From Isoetes taiwanensis (taxonomy: Eukaryota; Streptophyta; Lycopodiopsida; Isoetales; Isoetaceae), in contig JAJEKV010000011.1 in NCBI GenBank assembly GCA_021234155.1, positions 8,415,132 to 8,479,131 on the forward strand: a DNA stretch of 64,000 nucleotides. Reading direction: 5' to 3'. This document shows positions 25,457 through 38,018 of the stretch, one piece after another. Every line of letters starts with the position of its first letter. Positions within the stretch are counted from its first letter, which is position 1. The notes under the pieces were generated by a model. That model searched no databases. It worked only from the letters and a program-made list of their open reading frames with translations, and had not been told where the DNA came from. Position numbers and translations under genes: made by a program.

Positions 25457-26650
25457 TGTGACGAGCCTGCCGAGTTGACCCTCAAGGCAACTCGGGATCT
25501 TGTCAAAACTTGCGAAAACTCTTACTAGGTTGGTGTGACAAACAGTTGAGTATGGTGAAGAATTGAATCTTTCTTGACAATTGAACTTTCATTCTTCAAA
25601 TTCAATGGACAAATTCTTATAAACTCCATATCCATCAAGTACAATATGAATTCACTACACAATATAATAAAAATGACAATTCGCTCGGAACCTTCTAAGC
25701 AACCATGCTCCCAAGCTCCATGTCTATGCTTGCTACTTCACTGCACATACACCCACTGGGGTTAGTCCTCCTGACTAAGTGGGGATCCCTGGCTACCTCT
25801 ACATGCATGGAAATAATCTGGAAGTCTTGGATAAGCACAAACACAGGCGGAAAATCCTACGTGAGTACAGTGCTAAGACAATGACAACATAATCCAAGGA
25901 AATATCAAACTATGAGCAACAAAAGCAAAGAACATAGCCAGAACAACAAAGCATCGAAACATAGCTCGGGACAATGGGAAGCCCGACCTACATGCAGGGC
26001 CACATTAGCGAGAGAAATGCCAGCCGGCTCACATTCCGAGCCCCGTTGGTAGAGTTAGTGGGGTGAACCTCGTCTGCGCATACCCTTCCTAGCCCGTGCG
26101 GTCTTTGGAGGGACTGTTACCATGGAGTCACAAGAGTTGGCGTAGCATCACGATCGGGGAAAAACTCGCCGGTGTCACGAGAGTACAAGAATACCCACGA
26201 GAGAATCACGGATGAACATGAGCATGCGAGCAATCTAGGCCACAGAACCTAGAAGCCCGACGCCGGAGGTTCCAACAGACATAATCAAATAGCAAGACAA
26301 CAGTGGAACAATGCGAAGACTATGACATGCGGTGTTCATTAGAATGTTTACTATACACGTGCCTAGCTCATACTATTGCCGATGTTGCCCATACATGTTG
26401 AAGCAGCTTATCCAATGATTCGTACTATGACATCGAAGTAGATCTCATACTCAGCATTTTCACAATACTCAGAGTTTGCACTAAGGCAATTCCCCATAAG
26501 GTTCCGATGGTTCCCTTGTTCAAATTCATATCACACATCTCTGCATATAATTCCATCCCACATTCCATATTTATAATAAACCACCTAGCTAAGGATTTTA
26601 ATATTTCATATAAAATTCCACTACCCCTAGCTTATAATTTAAATGATCCA
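25457..26650 (-). repeat. LTR-like long repeat, left copy
   Basis: Begins TGTGACGAGCCTGCCGAGTT and is alignable with the block starting at 27009, sharing AACTCGGGATCTTGTCAA, GGTTAGTCCTC, GACTAAGTGGGGATCCC and GAGAATCACGGATGAACAT. The far end is poorly defined, somewhere near 26650. A decayed PBS-like GGTACCA adjoins its left edge. Confidence 0.65.
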
Positions 26651-26994
26651 TTACTGCAAGCTCCCAAAAGAAAACCCCATTACCAGCTTGTCTCCCCTTC
26701 TAAAAAATTAACCCATGTCCTCATGGGTGATCCTGAATCTAAGCACTTGTTGAATCCATCGGAACCATCATGATCATATATACACCAAATTTATACAAGG
26801 AAAACTGTACCTCCACATCATCGAAAGTTACTTCTGAAGCTTACATGGAGAATTCTTGCTTAGCACCTTCATGCTAACCCCCTCTAGATATTGCTCCTCC
26901 CTCTGAGGATACCATCTCCTGATGTCTCTGAAAGAAAACCCATTAGCATCGCAATGGCACAATCAAACAAGTCAACTCCCAAAGATCCAACATT

Positions 26995-27006
26995 GCTCTG
27001 ATGCCA
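26995..27006 (-). other. Primer-binding site, initiator-Met tRNA type
   Basis: On the minus strand TGGCATCAGAGC follows the LTR end by two bases. Plant LTR retrotransposons commonly have TGGTATCAGAGC here, complementary to the initiator methionine tRNA. It fixes the element on the minus strand with the block at 27009 onward as 5' LTR. Confidence 0.7.
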
Positions 27007-27008
27007 AC

Positions 27009-28330
27009 TGTGACGAGCCTGCTGAGTTGACCCTCCGGGCAACTCGGGATCTTGTCAATATTGCCCTAATTCTAGGTTGGTGTGACAAACAATTGAATAT
27101 GGTGAAGAATTGAATCTTCCTCTTGCACAGCTAAATTGCACACTCAAAACTCAATGAGCAAATACTGGAGATCTCAATATAATCAGATAACATTAACATC
27201 CAAAGAATCCATATTCTCAATGGTTACAATATCTATGTTTAAGAACTCAACCCTAGAAGCTTCTCGCTCATCCATGAGCCACAACAGCGCTGGTGCCATC
27301 GCCTTGCTCTTTCACTGCACATGCACTTACTAGGGTTAGTCCTCGTGACTAAGTGGGGATCCCGGCTGCCCATTGCATGCATGGAAATACTCTGGAAATC
27401 TTGGATAAGCACAAATACGGACGGAAAATCCTACGTGAGTACAATGCTAAGACAATGACAATGTAATCCAAGAAAATATCAAACATGAACATCAGAAGAA
27501 AAGAACATATCCAAATACCAAACCATCATGACATATAGCTCTGGGACAATGAGAAGCTCAGCTAGCCTACATGCAGGCCTTGTTAGCAGAGAAATGCCCA
27601 GCCAGCTCACATTCAGAGCCCCGTCGGCAGAGTTGGTGGGGTAAACCTCAGATATCATACCCTTCCGGCCCGTCTGTATTTGGAGGAGACCTCTTACTAT
27701 GGAGTCCGAGGTGGCGTAGCATTCTGATTAGGGAAACTCGCCCGGTGTCCCGCGAGCACAAGAATACCACGAGAGAATCACGGATGAACATAAGCATGCC
27801 GGAGCAACCTAGGGCCATAGAACCTAGAAGTCCGACCGAGGAGGTTCAAGGGACATCAAAGTACCAAGACAACAGTGGGACAATGCAAAGACCATGATGT
27901 ATGAGGTTCAATACAGATTTACTATATGTGTGCCTAACTCATACTCTTGCCGACGTTGCCATACAACCTGTCCGGGTTGAAGTAGCTTGTTCAAAGATCC
28001 GGTGTAAGTCCCAATACTTATGCATCTCATTGCATTTCCCCGTAAGGAATTCACATACAATATCTCTACTAAATCTGCTAGCTATGACAACTTACATTCT
28101 CTTGTTAATAAATCAATTTACACCTTAGGCATTTTGTAACCCAGCAATGCCACCTTATTCTAAAAAGTTCCCCAATAGGCGTTTTGTAGCTCTTTTGACC
28201 AACTCAATCTTGTATCACACATACACCCAAAATATCTCATGGTCACAAATAAATACTTAGCTAAGGACCTAAATGTCTCATATTAAATACCACTTTCCAT
28301 AGCTCCCGATCTAAGTTGCAACACTTGACA
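27009..28330 (-). repeat. LTR-like long repeat, right copy (5' LTR)
   Basis: Matches 25457 onward over more than 1 kb with many substitutions and indels; the right boundary is approximate. Only about 350 bases separate it from the left copy, with no coding sequence, so the interior has been lost or this is a non-autonomous element. The two arms are quite diverged, so the insertion is old. Confidence 0.65.
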
Positions 28331-28638
28331 ACCCACACGCCACCTTAGTTACCCTTGATCTTTGAGAGACCATCTAGGTGCGATATCTGTACAAGGCTAT
28401 TTCTTAGCATAGCTACATCTCCATGTTTACAATAACCATTAGCTATGGTTTTAATATTCCATATTAAAACCGCCAAATTTCTTCCAATTTAATAGGACAT
28501 TTAATGCGAGTTCTCAAAATCCTGCACTCCAGCTTAAAATTCCACACGGTCACATGACCGTAACTGCTCTATCTCTTGCTCAAGAATCATTCGATTCAAA
28601 ATCCATCTTTAAAACCAAAATTACCATTAACTCATTTC
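28331..28638. other. Spacer, no gene seen
   Basis: AT-rich sequence between the LTR-like block and the DIRS-related repeats; no recognisable content. Confidence 0.35.
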
Positions 28639-29041
28639 CTAGGATGGGTCCTGAGATACAACAAGTGGCCGAAGTGAAGTGGTGTTCTCATTGAGCTTTG
28701 TAAAAACGTTGAGTACAAATAGATGCCCCTAGTGGGGTAGAACTTTGAAAAAACTTGAAATTTGAGTGCTCTGAAACTAGACAATCATCGAGAGCATGCT
28801 GAAACTAGGGAATACAAAAACAATCATCCGTCGCTCGGGCTATTCAAGGATGAGAAAACTGGTGCTCGCTCTCAACAGAATGGAAAAAACCCGCCCTTGC
28901 GCGACCTCGTACAACCGACCACCAAGAAAGCTCCAAAACCTGCAAAGACAAGACGAAAAAGATAGTGACCCGTCAAGGGGTTAGACATTTGTGCATTAAA
29001 TGTATCAAATATCTAAAAAAGTTCAGAGGCTCCAGGGCCAC

Positions 29042-29198
29042 GCTGAACAAAGAAAACAACAGCCGACCAATCGGGAACCGTCCGCGGAATGACCATCGCG
29101 GGAAAAAACATCCGATTAGTGCTGAACAAAGAAACAACAGCCGACCAATCGGGAACCATCCGCGGAATGACCATCGCGGGAAAAAACATCCGACTAGT
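29042..29198. repeat. Two tandem 79-bp units plus shorter duplicated motif
   Basis: Units start GCTGAACAAAGAAA and contain ACCAATCGGGAACC and GGAATGACCATCGCGGG; the copies at 29042-29120 and 29121-29198 differ by very few bases. Directly after, TGCCTCGGAGGCTA occurs twice (29200 and 29246). They belong to the terminal region of the DIRS-like element. Confidence 0.85.
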
Positions 29199-29341
29199 GC
29201 TGCCTCGGAGGCTACATCGCCACGCCGAGAGATAAAAGAAGAAGAATGCCTCGGAGGCTATAGTGCCATGCCGAGAATGAAAAAGGAGACCAAATCAGTG
29301 ACCATAAACCAAGCTGACCAACTAAGAGGGAGGGGGCGGGA

Positions 29342-29500
29342 AAACTAGGTAGAGGCGGATGAAGCTAGGAAAAAAGCTCAAGGAGAACGCCGATAGCCAA
29401 AGAGGAAAAAAAAATGGGCTATAAAAAGGGAAAAATATAAATTTTGAGGTGGCGTCCCCATTCAAGGAATGGCGGTTCTATAGCTAGCACAATAGAACCC
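29342..29500. repeat. DIRS-like terminal repeat, copy 1
   Basis: Starts AAACTAGGTAGAGG and contains GGAGAACGCCGATAGCCAAA, GAGGTGGCGTCCCCAT and AATGGCGGTTCTATAGCTAG. It matches 41593-41746 in the same orientation with few differences. The recombinase gene lies just upstream of it on the minus strand. Confidence 0.8.
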
Positions 29501-29549
29501 GAAAGATTCCTAGGATGGGTCCCGATACAACAAGTGGCCGATAGAAGAG

Positions 29550-30860
29550 GAACCTACCAAAGACCAAGATGGCTAGACACGATGAGGCTCACGAATCTTG
29601 GGAAGAACATAGCGAATGGGAGGCGGGCGCCAACGCCTATGGGAAGCGGACAATGTCCGATGGGACGGAAGAAGCAGCAGCGACGGTGGCGCCCCCCCTA
29701 CGACCAGCATGGGTGCCAAATGCCTGAGGCTCCAAGCCGATAAGACGCAGAGACTCGAACCACCAGGAGCGAGCAGCTGCATAAGACAACGGGCGCGAAG
29801 AAGCCAAGGAAGAGCGAAAAAGCGGTCCACCTGAAGGTGGGTCCGAGGTGCGAAAACCACAGGCAGATAACAAACGTTGCAGTAACATTACAGGACAAGA
29901 GGGAGAAAAAGTGCGAGCTATGAGGACTTCCTGGCCGGCAGCAGCTTGGTCGCATTTGGATTTGCGGATATGCAACTGGACATGGTCAGGGAAGAAAGAA
30001 AGGTTCGCGCCAATTCAGATGCAGGGCCTCAGAGACACGAAGAAACCCAGCAAAGCAGATTGTGACAAGGCAGGCCTTCATAATACCACGCCAATCGGCG
30101 TCTTGTGAGGTAAGCAAAGAAATGATCCGGCGAGCGTGGGCGGCGATTGTGGGCGGCTCGTGAAGGGCAATGGACACGTGGGGCTGCCTGATGAAGCAAG
30201 AAGACGGGAAGTTGACCAGGCCGTGAAAAAAGGCAATTCTTGTGACAGGTTTATACCATGGATGGAGGTAGGACTGCGATGGGCGGATACCAAAGAGGAG
30301 AAAAAGGCAAAAGAACATGTAGGGGAAGCGGTAGTGTCAGAATTCCATCAAGAATTTTGCACCAATTCAATGAAAAGATAGCAAGCCGGAGGAGTAACTA
30401 AGCAAGGTAGATGAAGCACGGATTTGGAGGATGATACCAAAGCCGAGGTGAAGAAGGGCAAAGAGGGATCGTCGAAGAAAGGTAAGATATCTGGAAAACA
30501 AGACAAACCACAGTAGTCAAAACCTATCATAAACCTCAAAGTTAAACAACTTCTAGCTACGCACACGACAAGCAAAACCCAAGCAACCCCTAAACTAGAA
30601 AAACATAACTTAGAACAAGACAAACGAAAAAGAGAAAAAATGACCAGCTGAACCAATAAAGATCCATTTAATCGAAAAAATTACAACGTAAGGCAAATAA
30701 AGCAGTATGTCGGCGAGAGCCTGCAATGGGAGACGAGGGTGATGGGAGTAAGGCATGAGCAAATTCATGAAAAAAGACGGCATCGTGAACAAAGGACTGC
30801 CAAGAAGAGGAATCGACGGCAAGCAACGGCCACCACGGTGCAGAAGGCCAAGCGAAGACA
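29550..30860 (-). pseudogene. DIRS-type tyrosine recombinase
   Basis: Minus-strand frames give an N-terminal part (LGSPLFTM, SWQSFVHDAVF in another frame) near 30800, then WRGIMKACLVTICFAGFLRVSEALHLNW near 30050 whose FLRVSEAL matches the first catalytic Arg box. AFGTHAGRRGGATVAAASS near 29690 is the HxxR box, followed by HRRW and RYV for the last His/Trp and Tyr. This is the integration enzyme of DIRS/Ngaro-type elements, which replace the usual integrase. Frame shifts separate the blocks. Its partner gag-RT-RNase H lies at 39-41 kb. Confidence 0.8.
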
Positions 30861-30869
30861 ACTAGCGTG

Positions 30870-31965
30870 AGCCCCGGGGGGTGAAGCTAATGTAAGGTCT
30901 ATATGGCATGTGCGTGCACAGGGTTAAAGAAAAAGGCCCTTATACGGTTAAAAATCCACGAAAAAACCCCCTTATACGGAATTTTTTAGAAACTCCAAAT
31001 ATACCCCCTACCATATATGTACCTTGAATTCTATAAATTCAGTCATACCCTCTACCATATTTGTACAATCAATTATCCAAATTCAGCCAGACCCCTTACC
31101 ATATTTATAGAATAAGTTTCATAAATCCATTTACACCTTACTACAAGCTGCTACAAGCCTGCCCACAAGTGCCCTCGATCAAGTTATATATACATTTGAC
31201 TATTTGAGTGACCAAGTTGAGTGTTAAGTAGCTATAGTTTAGGGTTAACCTGGGTTTAACTTGGGGACAAGAGGGACAATTATAAGAATAGACAAATTAT
31301 GCAAGTCCTTGCTTTAGCGCTCTTTTTGGGTTGTAAGGACTTCTCATTGCAACATGATCTTGATTGTTAGAACAATGTATTGTATCTTAAAAATATATTC
31401 GCAAAGACAAAATGTCCCCAAAGACTAAGCAACAAAGACAAAATGTACTGCAAAATGTTCCAAAACATCCTAAGGATATGTACAAGTAATGTACAAAATC
31501 TTACACAATAAGTTGTTGGAAAAAAAAATTCATATCTAAGACCCAGATCTAAAAGAATAGAATAGAATAGAATAGAAAAGAACGCACACATATCTCACAA
31601 TTTGTGTTGATACGAAAATGGTGTCATGGTGGCAACAAATATGAAGTAAATTAAATAGATGTATCAAGTTCATATAGCATTTCAGCCCAACCACAATTGC
31701 TATTTACAATTTAAAACTAACTTGCAATTTGTCACTCCCAGTTTGCCCTTTATATTAGCGGAAGGGTGTGTTGGATACACTTTATTGCATTGGAAGGATT
31801 TGCATGCATGAGATCTTGTTTATTAATGTATTTCAACCTCTTAAATAAATCTGCGTTCTACTATAGATATTTGTAAATGTTCAAATAAACAAACAAATGT
31901 TCTATGTTCAAATAAACAAACAAATGTTCTTCCATGACAAACAAATTTGTGTCATACTATATACA
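30870..31965. other. Non-coding flank; AATAG simple repeat
   Basis: No coding content. AATAGAATAGAATAGAATAG at about 31556-31575 resembles, reversed, an ATTCT-type LINE tail, but no LINE terminus is recognisable beside it. ATACGG-containing motifs repeat at 30940-30985. Confidence 0.4.
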
Positions 31966-31993
31966 CTAGTTATGGTGCCCGGCGTTGCCGGGC
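31966..31993 (-). mobile_element. Helitron 3' terminus
   Basis: On the minus strand the hairpin GCCCGGCAACGCCGGGC (7-bp stem, 3-nt loop) is followed by seven bases and CTAG, and the next host base is T. A GC-rich hairpin 6-12 bases before CTRR, with insertion between A and T, is the defining Helitron 3' end. The element extends to higher coordinates. I could not locate its TC 5' end and see no RepHel protein, so it is likely non-autonomous. Confidence 0.7.
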
Positions 31994-32499
31994 TTTAGGT
32001 CCATATGAACTCGAGATGGGTCTTTAGGTAATTTGTGTTAAAATATATAGGGGAACAGGAGTAAATGGTTTGATATATTTGATATGTTGCATCAATGTTG
32101 GCTTGAACCTACCAAGTCGCACAACCACGAAATTGTAGTCATATAAAAGATTTAGACATTGCACTACACACTTGGCTCTAGTACAGTCACCTACACATTT
32201 ACATCAGATAAACAGTTAAATTATCAAGTAGATGCGGGGCACACTTGGTTTTCCAAATTTTCAACTGCACATTCACATTGCATAAATAATTGAAGCAATA
32301 ATCGTCGTTCCACAACATCAGGTAGATGCTAGGCAATATGTTAAAATACTTATATATTGGCTCTGTGATTCTTCGCTTTGTGATTGCTCAATTAAACATT
32401 TACAACACATAAAACAGTTGGATGCAGTGGCCTGCCATTTCAATTATATCCCAATTCCACATGAAAGACCAACAATTCTCTTTCAATGCCTGTAATAAA

Positions 32500-32645
32500 A
32501 TGTTGCTGGACTTTGCAACTATGCTAGGCTGTCTTGTTGCACAGTGCAAATATAATGTCATAAAATGTTGTTGCTAGACTTTGCAACTGTGCTAAGTTGT
32601 GTTGTTGCATGGTGCAAATACAATGTTGTTGCTGGGCTTTGCAAC
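32500..32645. repeat. About 2.5 tandem units of roughly 65 bp
   Basis: AATGTTGCTGGACTTTGCAACT recurs in varied form three times, each followed by GTGCAAATA-type sequence. It is a local duplication within the presumed Helitron body. Confidence 0.6.
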
Positions 32646-33743
32646 CATGAATCTACTTGGAATTCAGCAAATGCTATACTTAATCCAAAAAATGCTTGGT
32701 TGGACGCGCAACTACTTCTAGAATTTGAGCAGATCCGTATCACACAACAGGAAGTTGCTTACTCCTGAACATGATTGATATGAGACATGATCCCTGTTTG
32801 CAAGACGAACCAGAAACAATGCAAGTCCAGTTCATTTTAACATCTTGATGTGTAACAATGCAAGTCCAGTACATTTTAACATCTTGATGTAGACACTTGA
32901 ACATCATGCACCACACAACACGTTCTAATAGCAACTTTAAACTACAAACCATAAAAGTAGTTTTTAGCATGTATACTTTTGGACATTTAGCATTTACTAA
33001 GCATTCTGTGCACGCGCATCTGGAAGGAAAAAAGGTGGTTGGGCAGTCCTAAAGCATTCCTCATCTACTCTGAGTATTTCAAAACCTCTGAAAAAGCTCA
33101 AGCATTCCTTATCAGCCTGATAAGGTCTGTTTGATGACAATAACACGCAGTTGGCCTGGAGGCCAGCGAAAGCTGCATAAGCGAGCAGTAATCCTGGTTT
33201 GTGATTGGAAAAGGCTGCATAAGAAACCCACAATAACATGGCTGGTGAAATATAAGTTTAGAATTTAAGGGTAATATCACTTTAGCACTTCAAATTCACC
33301 ATGAAGCTGCTGATGCGGAGAAAAAAATAACAAACTGCAGTGTATTCGTGAGCCATAACCTTCTTCTCGATCACTCAGAGTTATGTAACTGCAGTCGCTC
33401 TAACGTACGTAGCAGTTACTTTGCACAGTGAAAATGTGTTGACAGTAATAAATCCATGCCATAAACCTTGGTCTTCCTTTTTTTCTAATTATGACAATCT
33501 ACATTACCACTCTACACCCTGTCCCAGTCCATCAATGTATCTGCTGTCGATTCAGTATTGACATACTCAGCTCCAAACAACTTGTGCTTAATGCAAAATA
33601 ATGTCACAACACCATTTCTGCAGAATGGACTCATTACTTATTTTATAGGAAAATCAACTCTCTTAAAATTGCACAATAAACTTAAACATCTGCATTATTC
33701 ACAGGGCCTAAATTACATGAACAAAAGATCTACACCTCATGTC

Positions 33744-34440
33744 AAGATTTGAATGACGATAGCTTCTTGCATCTTGATAGAGATTCATGGAATCAGAACC
33801 CATAACAGCTCCATTTGCAGAGATAGGTGCCTTTCCACTTGGGTTGGCAAAAGGTTCCTCAAGTGCTGGTTGTTGTTGGTTCAATTGCGATATTCCACCA
33901 CCCTATGATGCAAAAAGCAACAATATAATGCAAATGCATTTGCTAGAGCAAAAGATAGAAGTGCTGACTATACACGGTCAAATTACCTCCAAGCCAAAAG
34001 CAACACCTAAATATATGTTTTGCATTATCCGAGACTTCAAAGAGCAATCTATTTTTGAAACCAAGGGTGAGAAGCCCAAAGAACTGATATACAAAGAGCA
34101 CTTACTTGCTTCCACATGGTTGCATTCTGCTCCATTCAAAGGGGCAATAACCTGAGCAACCATGAAGTACCATTATCAATCCATAAGAAATGATATAAAT
34201 GAAGCTAAGACATCACTATCTCATAATGTTAATTGGCAAGCTAGTAGTTTTGCAAGTGGTCAGAATGACATACAATATACTTTGAAGAACAAATCTAAAA
34301 TGCAAGCTGAGAGCAAAGGATATAACTCTTACCTAGATTGAAGAAATTGTGCTTGCAATTTACCATGTTGAATTTGGATTTTGTAATCTTGAAGTTGTGC
34401 TTGGATGCTAGCAAATCTGGAATGCTCACAGGAAAAGATG
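33744..34440 (-). other. Exon-like fragments of a Gln-rich protein gene
   Basis: On the minus strand two blocks look coding. At about 34425-34345, HSRFASIQAQLQDYKIQI continues to LQAQFLQS and a donor AG|GTAAGA. At 33899-33750, after an acceptor CATCATAG, GGGISQLNQQQPALEEPFAN continues to a TGA at about 33750. A 20-base segment at 33989-34008 and a block near 34150-34110 could be intervening exons. I cannot assemble one open message. This is either a decayed gene or a gene fragment carried by the Helitron, whose strand it shares. Family not recognised. Confidence 0.35.
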
Positions 34441-37400
34441 GAATTCGTGAAAAATGAATGGAGATATATCCTCTAAATCTGCATAGCAAAGCTATTCTAG
34501 ATACGTAGATGAGTTTGATTTCTTAATCTACCACATATATAGCAATATTCTTGTAGATAATCTTGCAACTTAGTGGGAAATGGACTTACATCTCATACCT
34601 TCTCACTTGTATCAGAAGTGATAACTTCTCAACTTGTCGGCTTGTGGAATGAAGCTCTCCGTTATGGGCCAGATGTTACATTTGCCTCTCACTATCTTAT
34701 TCAATCCTTTAGCACAAAAGATTCTGCTGCATGCCACCAACAAAACTATTAGTCCATTATGACCACAATAAACACATGGAATCAGACATGGTGAAATTAC
34801 AAAAAGAAAGTAGAAAAGCAATACAGAGTAGTCTACTGCTGGTGCTATAGCCAGAACATTCAATTTGAAGCTGCACAAATAGCTGCTCCAATGGACTATG
34901 CTGCCACAATTTGTAGGCAACTACATCATCAGGTATATATTTGTAAGCAATGGCAGATCTGGAAGAAGAGAAGTCAAGCTAATATTTCCATATTCTATGT
35001 ACCTCGAAGTAATAAAAACTCTTGACTTTTTCTATTGGTGGATCAATCACAGAAATAAAACATACCATGTATTCCGCTGGGGATTCGAAGTCCTGCACTA
35101 CATGCTCCATATTATAAGTTTCTCTTGCAAGCAAAACTTATCCTATTGCAAAAGCTTCTAAGTTTCTAAGTTTTGGGAACCAAATATCATACACAACAAC
35201 CATGCCTTTCCATGTAGCAACCAAGCAGAACGATTTTGAGAGCCATACAATAAAGGACTTAAAAATAGAGATGCAAAAAGGGAGTCCCTGTCTTCAAGGA
35301 CTCCAGAAAATCTGCTATAAAACTTAAAAAACGGAAAGGGGCTCCAAAACAGTGCCTAACCTGAATCATTCTGGAGCAAATAGTCTGCATCTAAAGTGTT
35401 CTTCTGCACATTTAACATTTAACAATAAGGATCCCTACTCTGAGCTTATAACGGGCATCAAGTGTTCATAATGCAACAACCGCAAAAGATAAACCTTGAA
35501 AATGGAAAACGTGGCCATAAGTGGCTGCATACAGGCAAGTAAAGATGCTGAATGAAGTACCTGCACATAGCAGATACGGTGAACTTCAGCTCACTGCAAT
35601 TACAAACATGGCTCAAAATGAACTTCTATGTACTGCAATTCTATCGATCAATGATATTAATGGGTAAGAATAGAAGTTGCATACAACAAAATGCTTACCT
35701 TGTTATGCAAGGATGATAGCCATGAAAACATGTTGATATAGATGAACAAATCTAATTAAATAACTTCGTAGTGCCTTCAAGCCCAATAATAAAGAATGAA
35801 ATACCAATTCTTGAAGCAATAAACCAATTCTGCATTTGATGCAGCTATCCATCCCTATTCGCTGGCAACCATATCATGCATGGTAAGTATGAGTTAAGAA
35901 ATATCAGAGCTTGATATGCAATCAGTCAAGAAATTTGACCTAAGTAATACCATGACAGCGATCACTCAGGACTCTGCAGAGCACACGAAAACCAATAAAT
36001 TCGTGAGATGGGATGTTCTAGTTCTCTAAACTGCGTGGATAACAGAGATACTAAAGTTAGAGATGCACATAAAAATCAAGGAACACCATACATCCGAAGA
36101 AGTACATACTTGCAAAAACGGAAGAATGAGTTTCCTCAGGCAGAAAACTTGAGCTTTTGCCAATACAAACTAAGACAGTCCAGCCCAGGAAAACTGTGTT
36201 TCAACCTCGGGATCTATCATGTGGCATCCATGCGTGGAGCTGAAAATTCCATATCCGGCAATAACACGAACCCATAAAATCATACGCAAAAATCTTTCAG
36301 GATTTTTATATGATCCAACCACAGTTTAGGGAATATTGCACAACGAACTAAGCAAATCGTCCACTGATTCAAAACCTGGACATGTCGATGGCTGGAAGCA
36401 TGCACGATGTTACCAAAATAAGATGGATCGGATAAGGACACCCACAACAGAAAGAAATAAAAACTTGATGAAATATTGAGGGAAAAAAACATCCCGATTT
36501 TTGGATAACCGGGAATTTGTGCCGGCAGCCAAAATCTTAGTAATCTTAGGAAATTAACCTTAAAAAAAATTCTAAAAACTTTTCGGAACCTCGGAAAAAC
36601 CGAATTTAAACAATAGGATTTGCGGATGTTCTTTTGTGTTTATGACGAAGAGGGTATCCCCGTACTATTAAGGCTTGGGCTTTTAGAAGCATATTGGTCA
36701 TATTAGAAATCTTGAAGCAGCAATAGTTGCTTACAATATAAATGCCACATCCCGTTTCTATGGTTTCGGAAGTACTTCCAACTATAAATGAGCAACATTT
36801 GTATTCGAATTTGCTGCACATTAAATATATAACGCTCACACAAAGATTAAAATATTCTCATCTAGTATACTGTATCTACTGCTGCAGCAGATGGAAAAAA
36901 GAAGTTACACTGCTATGTTAACAAAATTGTCCCTAAATTCTTGAACAAAGCCTCACCAAACTAAGCTTCATTAACCTAGTATACAACATTCCATTATGCT
37001 GCTCATGTGGATGCATGCTAGCATGTTCAATTTGTCATGCATGCCTGGAGTTCCTAAAACTCAATAAAGTGGAGGTTTCCTTCAAAACAAATTTTATGAC
37101 AACTGAAAAGGCTGACATAAGAAATATAACTTGAGAGGTAGACCTGTATCCATCCCCATGTGCTCTTTCACAAATCCACAAATCAGTTTATGTCACAAAA
37201 TAAGATCACTCGCTTCCAAAATTGAAACATAATAAGAATTAACATCGACAACATGGTATGCTCCTGTTTTTGTGTATGCGTCAAACCGCAGGCTCATTAC
37301 CACAGCCTATGGTCTAGATGACTAGCAATGGAGCACACTTGTAGTCATTCTGCCATACCTGTTCTTTAAACAATCATAGGAGGTTCAGTGTAAGTAACTG

Positions 37401-37700
37401 CGATTTTTACAACATGAGCTCCACAGCACAGTATGCTCTGGTTTTTCATCAAACTGCAAGTTCTTTAGTCGCAGCCTATAACCTACACGACTGCAATAGA
37501 GCATAATTATGCCCATTTTGCCATCAAAAGTTTATTCTCTGGAGATACCACTGAAGCCATCAAGCCATCAAAAGTTTATTCTCTGGAGATACCACTTTGG
37601 TTACCATACCCTGACTATTTAACCACTGAAGCCTTCCAATATCCAAAAGGTACTTGGCCTTCATGATATCAGAATTCTGCTGTTATCTCATTCGGCTGCA
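34441..37700. other. AT-rich stretch with splice-like islands, no firm gene
   Basis: A few short minus-strand islands look exon-like, for example ELHSTSRQVEKLSLLIQVRR near 34650-34600 before a GTATGA donor. A leader-like block at 36490-36620 resembles 25030-25150. Nothing can be joined into a gene. A 40-base duplication (AAAGTTTATTCTCTGGAGAT) lies at 37527 and 37570. Confidence 0.3.
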
Positions 37701-37736
37701 TGCCTTCACACTGCAGCCTTTTAAAACTTTCCTAAG

Positions 37737-38018
37737 CTAAAAGGTCTTGTCCATGTTGCACGTGTGCTGCAATGACACAATGTTTCGCTTTAAACCTTCC
37801 TTATGCATTTCCTCAAAACAATTCATCACTGAAAATGGTATTGACAAGCTACAAAGCGTTCCAGCCCTGGTAGACATAAATTGCTTTGGGATGACTTTGT
37901 CTTGGTGAAGCTTGTCTTGCTTTAGTGCTGCTAGGGTCACACATGTTGTCAAGAAAGTCGTGAAGGTCACCTCATCTGACTTTACCCCATCCACCTGCAT
38001 TCCTTTGAAACATTCCAT
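37737..38018 (-). pseudogene. Pentatricopeptide-repeat gene fragment
   Basis: The minus-strand frame contains MECFKGMQVDGVKSDEVTF followed by LLTTCVTLAALKQ-like sequence, and CFEEMHKEGLKRNIVS. These match the helix pairs of plant PPR proteins (FxxMxxxGVKPDxVTF). PPR proteins bind organelle RNA. Only about two to three repeats remain, out of register, so this is a relic, possibly carried here by the Helitron. Confidence 0.6.

Noticed and set aside
31556-31580. AATAG repeat as a LINE tail
   Set aside because: The unit is complementary to ATTCT, but the conserved LINE terminus is not found beside it.
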